NCBI GenBank assembly: GCA_964569295.1
Contig: CAZMVU010000259.1
Coordinates: 1-5,648 of the forward strand
DNA length: 5,648 bases
Source: CAZMVU01 sp964569295
GTDB lineage: Bacteria > Hydrogenedentota > Hydrogenedentia > Hydrogenedentales > JAGMZX01
Direction: 5' to 3'
Shown: piece after piece, positions 1-5,227 of the stretch
Numbering within the stretch: the first letter of the stretch is position 1
How the letters are laid out: every line of letters begins with the position of its first letter
Position numbers and translations under genes: made by a program
The notes under the pieces: generated by a model
Told to the model about the DNA's origin: nothing
Seen by the model: only the letters and a program-made list of their open reading frames with translations
Databases searched by the model: none

Positions 1-2
1 GC

Positions 3-1247
3 AATGGCAATGGTGTCATTGATTGCGATGACCTCTACGGCGAACCGGGCGAAGGTGAAGGCGAAGGCGAGGGCGAGGGCGAGGGCGAAGGCGAAGGCGA
101 AGGCGAGGGCGAAGGCGAAGGCGAAGGCGAAGGCGAAGGCGAAGGCGAAGGCGAAGGCGAAGATGAGCCCGTTGCGGATATGTGCCCGAGTGACAGCTTC
201 TTCGCGCAGGAGCCCACGACACCCGACGGTGACTGGGCGCTGTACGAAAGCAACATCGACCTCGAAACCGAACCCGAAGGCGAGCCCGGGTGTGGCGGAG
301 GCGCCGAGCGCGATCAGGCATTTGCCAACTTCACCGGCCTGAGCGATTCCATCGGTACGGTAACCTGGTGGGGCAAGACCCTCATGGGCGATGCCGCATG
401 TGGTTTCACCGATTGTACGCCGGAAGTGACCGACTTCCTCTTGTTCTTCTTCGAGGGCGTCGATCCCGCCAGTGCGGAGTTTATCACGGCTGTCGAGGTT
501 ACCGCTTCGGTGACACCGGTCGGTCAAAGCTACTCACCCGAAATTGACCTGTACCGCTTCGAGGCGGCACTGCCCGAGTCCATCCAGGTCAACGAAGGGT
601 GGCTCAGCATACAATCCCTCTCGGATAACACCTGCACCTTCCGGTGGATGAACTCGCCCGTGGGCGACGACATCTCCTTCCGGATGGTGGCCGATATGCT
701 GGAGCCTGTCACGGACGACCTCAGCTTCTGTCTGGGCCCATGGACCCCGCCAGCCGAAGGTGAAGGCGAAGGTGAGGGCGAAGGCGAAGGCGAAGGCGAA
801 GGTGAAGGCGAAGGCGAAGGTGAGGGTGAAGGCGAAGGCGAGGGCGAGGGCGAAGGTGAGGGCGAGGGCGAAGGCGAGGGCGAAGGCGAAGGCGAAGGCG
901 AAGGCGAAGGCGAAGGCGACCCCTGTGACGATGGCTGGCATGCGGCGGACCAGGACATGTCCAACACCATCGAACTGAGCGAGCTCCTTCGCGGGATTCA
1001 GTTCTTCAACAGCGGCGGGTTGTATTGCGCAGCGACACCAGACGCCACCGAAGACGGCTATATGCCCGGCAGCGGTGCGGACCACGCTTGCTGTCCACAC
1101 GACAGCGACTACAACAACGGCGGCCCCGATTGGAAGATTGACCTGACGGAGTTGCTCCGGCTCATCCAGTTCTTCAATGCCGGCGGCTACACCTATTGCC
1201 CCGATGAAGGCACGGAAGACGGGTTCTGCCCCGGTCCGCCCCGGTAG
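3..1247 (+). CDS. Secreted/surface-type protein with two poly-(Glu-Gly) tracts and paired EF-hand-like C-terminal tail (5' partial)
   Basis: The reading frame is already open at the window start and ends at TAG 1245-1247, so 414 residues are visible and the N terminus (any signal peptide) is missing. Counting from the codon at 3: residues 1-12 (NGNGVIDCDDLY) resemble the end of a calcium-binding EF-hand/dockerin-like repeat. Residues 16-53 are (Gly-Glu)19. Residues about 61-251 form a Trp-, Cys- and beta-rich domain (FTGLSDSIGTVTWWGK near the start, GWLSIQSLSDNTCTFRWM near the end). Residues 252-305 are (Glu-Gly)27. Residues 306-414 form a tail with two repeats, each ending ELLRxIQFFNxGG, with EF-hand-like Asp/Glu spacing. 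An internal ATG at 180 exists but has acidic domain sequence before it in frame, so it is unlikely to be the start. I know this architecture from Hydrogenedentes proteins. The likely location is extracellular or surface. Function is unknown: no catalytic motif is visible, and the beta domain may bind carbohydrate or protein. Confidence 0.9.
   Translation, partial: NGNGVIDCDDLYGEPGEGEGEGEGEGEGEGEGEGEGEGEGEGEGEGEGEGEGEDEPVADMCPSDSFFAQEPTTPDGDWALYESNIDLETEPEGEPGCGGGAERDQAFANFTGLSDSIGTVTWWGKTLMGDAACGFTDCTPEVTDFLLFFFEGVDPASAEFITAVEVTASVTPVGQSYSPEIDLYRFEAALPESIQVNEGWLSIQSLSDNTCTFRWMNSPVGDDISFRMVADMLEPVTDDLSFCLGPWTPPAEGEGEGEGEGEGEGEGEGEGEGEGEGEGEGEGEGEGEGEGEGEGEGEGEGEGEGDPCDDGWHAADQDMSNTIELSELLRGIQFFNSGGLYCAATPDATEDGYMPGSGADHACCPHDSDYNNGGPDWKIDLTELLRLIQFFNAGGYTYCPDEGTEDGFCPGPPR
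48..161 (+). repeat. Hexanucleotide repeat tract 1 encoding (Gly-Glu)19
   Basis: There are nineteen GGC-GAA type hexamers in perfect register. The only differences I count are synonymous: four GAG for GAA and one GGT for GGC. The tract links an EF-hand-like stub to the middle domain. It is probably an extended, highly acidic, flexible linker. The repeat leaves frames open on both strands, which produces spurious Ser-Pro, Arg-Leu and Lys-Ala reading frames here. Confidence 0.97.
756..917 (+). repeat. Hexanucleotide repeat tract 2 encoding (Glu-Gly)27
   Basis: There are twenty-seven GAA-GGC type hexamers without indels. By my count six carry GGT and seven carry GAG, all synonymous. It separates the middle beta-rich domain from the EF-hand-like tail. 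It has more third-base variation than tract 1, which suggests it is older or has been less recently expanded. Confidence 0.97.
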
Positions 1248-1272
1248 CACAACATAGCGGCATCAGCGCTTC

Positions 1273-1308
1273 CGGCCCGGCATCGTCCAACGCGGCGGTG
1301 TCGGGCCG
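1273..1308 (+). terminator. Hairpin, candidate terminator of the Glu-Gly protein gene
   Basis: The arm 1273-1287 pairs with 1294-1308 over 15 positions with no mismatch, allowing three G-U pairs, around a 6-nt loop. The outer ten pairs are mostly G-C (CGGCCCGGCA with TGTCGGGCCG). It begins 25 nt after the stop codon. The following TTGCTT is only a weak U-tract, so it may be a weak intrinsic terminator or a 3'-end stabilising stem. Confidence 0.55.
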
Positions 1309-1544
1309 TTGCTTACTGGTATTTGCGGGGGCTGCGTATTGAACCGCTCGAAATGGCCAGGTGGGGCGGTCTGCGCAAGGATGTATGGATGTGATAATGG
1401 CCGTTTACGCAGGCCTTCGGCCCGGGCTGTTACAGGTGCGCCTTTCGGCATGCGGAGTCTGTCTGAGCGACGTGACAAACCATGAACGACAGCATACTTG
1501 CGTCAAGTGAATACCCCGCAACAGGATGCTCAGCCCAAGACGCC

Positions 1545-1592
1545 GGGACACGCGCGGCCGGGCGAACCCTGCGCGGGCCGGGCGCCGTGCCC
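1545..1592 (-). terminator. GC-rich imperfect hairpin downstream of the URO-D-like gene
   Basis: The core GCGCGGCC (1552-1559) pairs with GGCC plus GCGC (1576-1579 and 1582-1585) around a 2-nt bulge. Outer pairs continue (1549-1551 with 1587-1589, 1545-1547 with 1590-1592) with single-base bulges. It starts about 11 nt past the minus-strand stop at 1604. No U-tract follows on the minus strand, so an intrinsic terminator is only a possibility. Confidence 0.35.
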
Positions 1593-1603
1593 CCTACAGG
1601 TTC

Positions 1604-2683
1604 TTATTCCGCACAGGTTCGGTAGGACTTGTATGCATCCAAGAGCGCCTCCACGTTTTCGGTGGGGGTATCGGCCTGGATGTTGTGCGAAGTGCAGAGA
1701 ATGTAACCGCCGCCGGGCGCCAACGACGCGATGCGGTCGCGCACTTCCGCCCGGACGTCCTGAGGTGTGCCGAACGGGAGCGTTTGCTGGATCGAGATGG
1801 CGCCATGAAATGCCAACCGGCCGCCGAAGCTGGCCTTGAGCTCCGCCGCGTCCATATTCGCCGCTTCGGGTTGCAGGGACTGGAGAACATCGAGGCCGCG
1901 CTCGATCATCATCGGGATGAGTGGGCGCACGGAGCCGCAGGTATGGTGGATGACGCGCACGCCGTACTCGTGGGCCCGCGCGATATACCCCGCGAAACCA
2001 TCCGCGAGGAACTCCTGCCACATTGCGGGTGACACCAGCGGCCCGCCCTGCGCGCCGAAATCGTCGCCCGTGAGCAGCAGATCGAGTTTCCCGTTTGCGG
2101 CTTCAAGAATGCGTTCGAGATAGGCGTTGTAAAACTGGCGGATATGCGCGAACACCGCCTTCGCCAAATCCGGGTTGACCGCCATGTCCATGAGTATGGT
2201 GTCCATGCCGCGCAAGTACATGGCCGGCTTGAGCTGCGCGACCCGGTTCAAGCGGTCGCCCATGAAGACGACCGCCCGCCCGGTGGTCCGCACCGCCTCG
2301 CACTGCGCCTCGATCCCACTGTAGTCGAACCAGTCGGGCGAGGGCCAACCGCCATACCGCGCTACGTCGCCAGCGTCCTGGGCGCCGGCCAGGGGCGACT
2401 CGGACACCTCGCTGTAGGACTCGGAACCGTAGGCGGTGGCGACCGTGATCGGCGCGCGTTTCACGCCCCATATGTCCTGGTTGGGAGGGATGGCCGGTCC
2501 GGTGTAGGCCGGGCCCGGGATATAGCGCAAATCCACATCGTGCCTGTCGAGGAAGGCGTCGTAGGCCGCCGGGTCCGTCAGGCCAAGGCATTTGCGCAGG
2601 CCGGCGGACATCCACACATCAACCGGGACACGGTCCGGTTCTTTGAATTGCAGGGCTTGTAAGGTGCGTTCTCGCGAATTCAT
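1604..2683 (-). CDS. Uroporphyrinogen decarboxylase-like protein of the MtaA/CmuA methyltransferase group
   Basis: The 359-aa length is normal for the URO-D superfamily (TIM barrel, cytoplasmic). It opens MNSRERTLQALQFKEPDRVP, the usual N terminus of MtaA/URO-D-like proteins, and lacks the RQAGR segment expected of true HemE. Other family signatures are TGDDFGAQGGPLVSP (205-219), the SLQPEAANMD stretch (269-278), and GGYILCTSHNIQADTP (325-340). His247-x-Cys249 and Cys330 match the H-x-C...C zinc-ligand pattern of corrinoid:coenzyme M methyltransferases, so methyl transfer is likelier than porphyrin decarboxylation. The substrate is unknown, and no corrinoid-protein gene is next to it. The ATG at 2683 is chosen because family homology starts immediately. 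No Shine-Dalgarno is visible upstream (GCATGTCGTA before ATG), and an upstream ATG runs straight into TAA. It stands alone: 356 nt separate it from the gene upstream, and the gene beyond its 3' end is convergent. Confidence 0.88.
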   Translation of the reverse strand: MNSRERTLQALQFKEPDRVPVDVWMSAGLRKCLGLTDPAAYDAFLDRHDVDLRYIPGPAYTGPAIPPNQDIWGVKRAPITVATAYGSESYSEVSESPLAGAQDAGDVARYGGWPSPDWFDYSGIEAQCEAVRTTGRAVVFMGDRLNRVAQLKPAMYLRGMDTILMDMAVNPDLAKAVFAHIRQFYNAYLERILEAANGKLDLLLTGDDFGAQGGPLVSPAMWQEFLADGFAGYIARAHEYGVRVIHHTCGSVRPLIPMMIERGLDVLQSLQPEAANMDAAELKASFGGRLAFHGAISIQQTLPFGTPQDVRAEVRDRIASLAPGGGYILCTSHNIQADTPTENVEALLDAYKSYRTCAE

Positions 2684-2720
2684 TACGACATGCTAGCAGA
2701 CGGGTGCTTTTCGGGCAATG

Positions 2721-2747
2721 CTGCGCCAACGCAGGGCGCTTTTGCGC
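2721..2747 (-). promoter_or_regulatory. Two tandem mini-hairpins in the leader of the URO-D-like gene
   Basis: CTGCG (2721-2725) pairs with CGCAG (2730-2734) around a 4-nt loop, and directly beside it GCGC (2736-2739) pairs with GCGC (2744-2747) around a T/A tetraloop. They lie 38-64 nt upstream of the minus-strand start codon, so they would be in its 5' UTR if transcription starts farther upstream. I recognise no known riboswitch, and the cobalamin-box consensus is not evident. Confidence 0.25.
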
Positions 2748-2810
2748 AAATGCATGCAGGCGCTTAAATGCTGGGTCCTGGGCGCAAAGGCCACGTTAAA
2801 GCTTGTACGC

Positions 2811-3017
2811 CTACACACCTATAAATATATCGCTCAACACCGGCTCTCCTTGCCCCGCCCCGGAATGGCGATAGTCCTCCCTATGTACCGGCAGCAACGT
2901 TTTCTCATGTACCCACAGGTCATAGTAGCTGTAGAGCAAGTCAACGGTCACGTTAGGGAACGGCGATCCCCGCGGCCGGCTCGTGACTGGTCCGTAGCAG
3001 GGGTAGGAGCAGAGCGT
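2811..3017 (-). pseudogene. Possible gene remnant or small ORF (62-codon open frame)
   Basis: Read on the minus strand from just after a TAG (3018-3020) to TAG 2811-2813, this frame stays open for 62 codons. By my count about 68% of its third positions are G/C, above what random non-coding frames here show. The middle reads VDLLYSYYDLWVHEKTLLPV, which looks protein-like, but I do not recognise a family. There is no ATG. The best internal start is GTG at 2951 (46 aa) without a clear ribosome-binding site. The last codons fall into AT-rich DNA (GATATATTTATA). It could be the decayed 3' end of a lost gene, a small ORF, or chance. Confidence 0.25.
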
Positions 3018-3039
3018 CTATAGGCGGGTGTTGGCCATG

Positions 3040-4248
3040 TTACCCGGCCGGTATGAAAGAAGCGAGCACCTCCACGTGCGGCGTGTGCGGGAACATGTCG
3101 ATGGCGCGCAGATCTGTGAGTTGGTATTGTTTCAGGAGTTGGGGCATTTCTTGGGCGAGGAGTTTTGGGTTGCAGGAGACATAAAGCAGATAGGCCGGAC
3201 GCAAGGCGATGAGCCGCTTCAAGGCCTTCGGATGTAATCCTGCACGCGGCGGATCGACCACGGCCGCACTGTGTTCCGGGAATCCTTCGTTGTCGAGAAT
3301 CATATAGCGCAGATAGTTCTTAACTTTCTCGGTAATGAACGTGACATTGGCGATCTCGTTGCGCTGTGCATTGACCCGGCCGTCTGCTGAGGCCTCTGCC
3401 ACGTTTTCCACCGACCACACATGGCCGAACAGGTCGGCGCAGGACAACGCGATGCCGCCGGCACCCCCATAGAGATCATACAACATGCCGCCACCGGTCT
3501 GCTTCGCCCAGGCGCGTATCATGCTGTAAAGTTGCTGTGCCGCCAGCGTGTTGGTCTGGAAAAAACTCATGGGTGAAATGCGGAACACCAGCTCCCGCAC
3601 GCCGCCGTCGCCGTGGACATACAGGCGCTCATCGATAGTCGCCTTGCCCCAGAGCAGTTCGAGCTCTTCCGCCTCGGCCACGTCGGCCAGTCCCCGGTAG
3701 ATGCCGCGGTACACGCTGTCCGCCCCGAACGTCTCACGGCACAGCGCCACGAACCCCGCTTTGTCGAACGTGCCGTCGCGGGTAATGAGCACGACCATGC
3801 GCTCGCCCGACTGCTTGCCCTCGCGAACCAGCAGCGCGCGCAGGATGCCTGCGTCCTTGCGGTCGTCGAACGCTTGCAAGCCTTCGCGGCGGTACCATGC
3901 GCGGACCGCCTCGAGCAGCGCACCCAACCCTTCCGGGGCGATGTGGCACGCCTGGATGTCCAGCGGCCAGAACCAGCGCCCGCGCTTCTTGAACCCGATC
4001 ACCGTTTCCCGGTCGAAGTCGTCGGGCGGTTTTTCATCATACCGTTTGCGCGCGAAAGCCGGATCAACCTTGTTCCGGTAATGCCATACCTGCGGCGAGG
4101 GCGCTACCGGCACGGGGCCGGGGTGAAACGGCGCAAAGAGTTCCCCGAGCATGGCCTCCTTTTCGCGCACCTGCTGGGGGTACGGCACGTCCTGCGTCTT
4201 GCAACCGCCGCATTCGCCGAAATGGATGCACCGGGCGGGGGTGTTCAT
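3040..4248 (-). CDS. 23S rRNA (uracil-C5)-methyltransferase, RlmD/RlmC (RumA/RumB) type, lacking a TRAM domain
   Basis: This 402-aa TrmA-family enzyme transfers a methyl group from SAM to C5 of a uridine in RNA, most likely 23S rRNA. The [4Fe-4S] ligands are visible: C7-x5-C13-x2-C16 at the N terminus and C101 in LDIQACHI. Then come FFQTN (229-233), SAM motif I DLYGGAGGIAL (258-268), VVDPPRAGL (330-338), the nucleophile Cys359 in YVSCNP, and the C-terminal PHVEVLASF with Glu393 as the expected base. The protein begins at the Fe-S motif with no N-terminal TRAM domain, as in E. coli RlmC rather than RlmD. The exact target (U747- or U1939-equivalent) therefore cannot be told. Motif I has Gly where Cys is common (DLYCGxG). 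The ATG at 4248 has a good GAGGA 6 nt upstream. About 83% of third positions are G/C in the first 60 codons. A possible 51-aa ORF ends 1 nt before the start. Confidence 0.95.
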   Translation of the reverse strand: MNTPARCIHFGECGGCKTQDVPYPQQVREKEAMLGELFAPFHPGPVPVAPSPQVWHYRNKVDPAFARKRYDEKPPDDFDRETVIGFKKRGRWFWPLDIQACHIAPEGLGALLEAVRAWYRREGLQAFDDRKDAGILRALLVREGKQSGERMVVLITRDGTFDKAGFVALCRETFGADSVYRGIYRGLADVAEAEELELLWGKATIDERLYVHGDGGVRELVFRISPMSFFQTNTLAAQQLYSMIRAWAKQTGGGMLYDLYGGAGGIALSCADLFGHVWSVENVAEASADGRVNAQRNEIANVTFITEKVKNYLRYMILDNEGFPEHSAAVVDPPRAGLHPKALKRLIALRPAYLLYVSCNPKLLAQEMPQLLKQYQLTDLRAIDMFPHTPHVEVLASFIPAG

Positions 4249-4249
4249 G

Positions 4250-4405
4250 CTAGTTCCTCATACAGTAGTGTCCAAGCCAAGCCGGGGGGCCTTCCTGGAA
4301 AAACCTCTTGTTTTCGCCGCCCAAGAGCACGGGTACAAGCACAACAGCGCCATCCTCGAGAACCGGCTTGCCGGTGTGCGGGCAGCACGAATAGCCGTGG
4401 GTCAA
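4250..4405 (-). CDS. Possible 51-aa small protein upstream of and nearly abutting the rRNA methyltransferase
   Basis: TTG at 4405 opens a 51-codon frame ending in TAG 4250-4252, 1 nt before the ATG of the rRNA methyltransferase. The product begins (M)THGYSCCPHTGKPVLEDG and ends GPPAWLGHYCMRN. Cysteines are at 7, 8 and 48, and there is a hydrophobic strand AVVLVPVLL. About 72% of third positions are G/C by my count. The overlapping 66-codon frame (4245-4445, also TTG) has about 44%, so this shorter frame is the better coding candidate. Against it: a TTG start, only a weak GGAA about 12 nt upstream, and an in-frame TAG at 4412-4414 just before. I do not recognise a family. The Cys-Cys-Pro-His-Thr-Gly segment hints at a metal knuckle, but there is no full zinc-ribbon ligand set. 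Confidence 0.38.
   Translation of the reverse strand: MTHGYSCCPHTGKPVLEDGAVVLVPVLLGGENKRFFQEGPPAWLGHYCMRN
4255..4259 (-). promoter_or_regulatory. Shine-Dalgarno GAGGA of the rRNA methyltransferase gene
   Basis: GAGGA on the minus strand lies 6 nt before ATG 4248 and fixes that start. It falls inside the last codons of the possible small ORF at 4250-4405, so the two could be translationally coupled. Confidence 0.75.
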
Positions 4406-4432
4406 TCGAGGCTATTTCCAAGTATGGCGGAA

Positions 4433-5206
4433 TTACCTTGGACAAGTTTGGCGGAGATTTGTTTTATAAAGGACAAGCTGTACTTCCGTGCACAGCCAAG
4501 GAAAGGTCCTTCCTATAAAGCGGTTTACACGGTACCACCAGTGGTAATCTTCAAGCCAGGAGAGAAAACCACCCGAGACCACCCGAAACCCCCTGCACGC
4601 CACGAGTTGCAAGCGGGGGTCCTTGCAAGCCATTCGTATAATGCGCCGGCTTGTGAAGGTCTGGACATGGGAGCTGTTCCGCCCGCATAAACGATCGCGC
4701 AGCGCAACAGCCCAAGGACGCACGTGTGCTACGCCTGGCGGGAATATCGGGACGCCAATAATCATGCATCCATCCGGACGCAGAACACGAGCCATTTCGT
4801 CTATGGCCTTGGCCGGTTGGGCCAGATGTTCAAGAACTTGTTCGCACACGCAGATGTCGAAATGCTCCGGCGGATACGGCAAGCCCTTTTGCGCGTCGCC
4901 CAATGTCAAGTACCAGCGAGAGGGTTCGTAAATCGAACGAAGACGGCGCGTGCTGTTATCGATACCCCAGAACGCCAACCGGTCAGCAACCCCCGCGACC
5001 TGACAGAATCGGCGGCTGCGTCCGCTGCCCGGGCCAACATCGAGGAGTTGTAGTGGCGGGTCTCTATCTTGTACATAGGCGGCAATGGCCTCGGCCATAC
5101 CAACGTAGCGGGCAAGTCGCAGCAGATGCATGCGATGCGATGGAACCGCCTCGAAAGCGACCTTGCTATTGTCGCGACGAAAAGGCAGTAATCGACCTGG
5201 GCGCAC
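4433..5206 (-). CDS. Class I SAM-dependent methyltransferase (Methyltransf_11-like)
   Basis: This 257-aa soluble Rossmann-fold methyltransferase shows motif I LLDVGPGSG (54-62), an acidic residue ending strand 2 (GIDNS, Asp83), a GDAQKGLPYPPEHFDICVC segment (103-121) with Asp104 in the SAM adenine-contact position, EQVLEHL (122-128), and LRPDGCMIIGVP (142-152). This resembles type 11/25 methyltransferases, which act on small molecules, lipids, quinones or surface sugars. The substrate cannot be inferred. The C-terminal part (HWWYRVNRF and beyond) is specific to this protein. The start is GTG at 5206, preceded by GGGAG with 9-nt spacing. No ATG or GTG lies between it and the upstream in-frame stop near 5261. 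Third-position GC is only about 55-60% in the first hundred codons, well below the neighbouring rRNA methyltransferase. It is probably the first gene of a unit continuing into the small ORF and the rRNA methyltransferase. Confidence 0.88.
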   Translation of the reverse strand: MRPGRLLPFRRDNSKVAFEAVPSHRMHLLRLARYVGMAEAIAAYVQDRDPPLQLLDVGPGSGRSRRFCQVAGVADRLAFWGIDNSTRRLRSIYEPSRWYLTLGDAQKGLPYPPEHFDICVCEQVLEHLAQPAKAIDEMARVLRPDGCMIIGVPIFPPGVAHVRPWAVALRDRLCGRNSSHVQTFTSRRIIRMACKDPRLQLVACRGFRVVSGGFLSWLEDYHWWYRVNRFIGRTFPWLCTEVQLVLYKTNLRQTCPR

Positions 5207-5215
5207 TATTGAGAT

Positions 5216-5220
5216 CTCCC
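5216..5220 (-). promoter_or_regulatory. Shine-Dalgarno GGGAG supporting the GTG start of the methyltransferase
   Basis: GGGAG on the minus strand is 9 nt upstream of GTG 5206 and is the reason for choosing this non-ATG start. The next in-frame ATG is Met26, inside conserved-looking sequence. Confidence 0.6.
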
Positions 5221-5227
5221 GCTGGCA

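Larger units (their letters stand above)
1248..1603. other. Convergent intergenic region without a convincing gene
   Basis: This 356-nt stretch lies between two genes that point at each other. It holds a hairpin near each end (1273-1308 and 1545-1592) and otherwise nothing I can name. A 71-codon minus-strand frame (1263-1478) runs through the terminator hairpin and has near-random third-position composition. A 47-codon plus-strand frame from ATG 1482 runs into the tail of the opposing gene. Neither looks coding. I saw no tRNA-like cloverleaf. Confidence 0.6.
2684..3039. other. Intergenic region upstream of the URO-D-like gene
   Basis: This gap separates the rRNA methyltransferase from the URO-D-like gene, both on the minus strand. 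It holds the tandem mini-hairpins, the possible remnant frame and an AT-rich patch (TATAAATATAT, about 2820-2830) that could contain a promoter for the URO-D-like gene. I could not find a -35/-10 pair with good spacing. No clear terminator follows the rRNA methyltransferase gene. A plus-strand open frame (2718-3023) has no recognisable content. Confidence 0.5.

Noticed and set aside
180..182. ATG 180 as the start of the Glu-Gly protein
   Set aside because: The same frame is open back to position 3 with (Gly-Glu)19 and an EF-hand-like stub that belong to the protein.
16..321. Minus- and plus-strand frames rich in Arg-Leu, Ser-Pro or Lys-Ala over the first repeat tract
   Set aside because: They are by-products of a stop-free hexamer repeat read in other frames. 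The Glu-Gly frame continues into well-formed domains on both sides, the others do not.
534..1250. 238-codon antisense frame (Ala-Phe repeats) and 146-codon Ser-Pro frame over the second tract
   Set aside because: Their length comes from the repeat and the GC-rich complementary strand. The plus-strand frame has recognisable domains and synonymous-only variation.
1263..1478. 71-codon minus-strand frame in the convergent gap
   Set aside because: It passes through the terminator hairpin, has near-random third-base composition and no recognisable content.
1482..1625. 47-codon plus-strand frame from ATG 1482
   Set aside because: It crosses the hairpin downstream of the URO-D-like gene and overlaps that gene's 3' end; Gly/Arg/Ala-rich as expected from GC-rich noise.
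1526..2032. 168-codon plus-strand frame, and other long frames opposite the URO-D-like and rRNA methyltransferase genes
   Set aside because: They are complementary-strand shadows of strongly supported genes, with no domain of their own.
2690..2840. Cobalamin riboswitch upstream of the URO-D-like gene
   Set aside because: Plausible from the corrinoid link, but the B12-box consensus and the required multi-stem layout are not visible on the minus strand.
4245..4445. 66-codon minus-strand frame with an ATGA overlap to the rRNA methyltransferase
   Set aside because: Third-position GC is only about 44%, against about 72% in the alternative 51-codon frame. The coupling geometry is attractive, so it is kept only as a competitor to that call.
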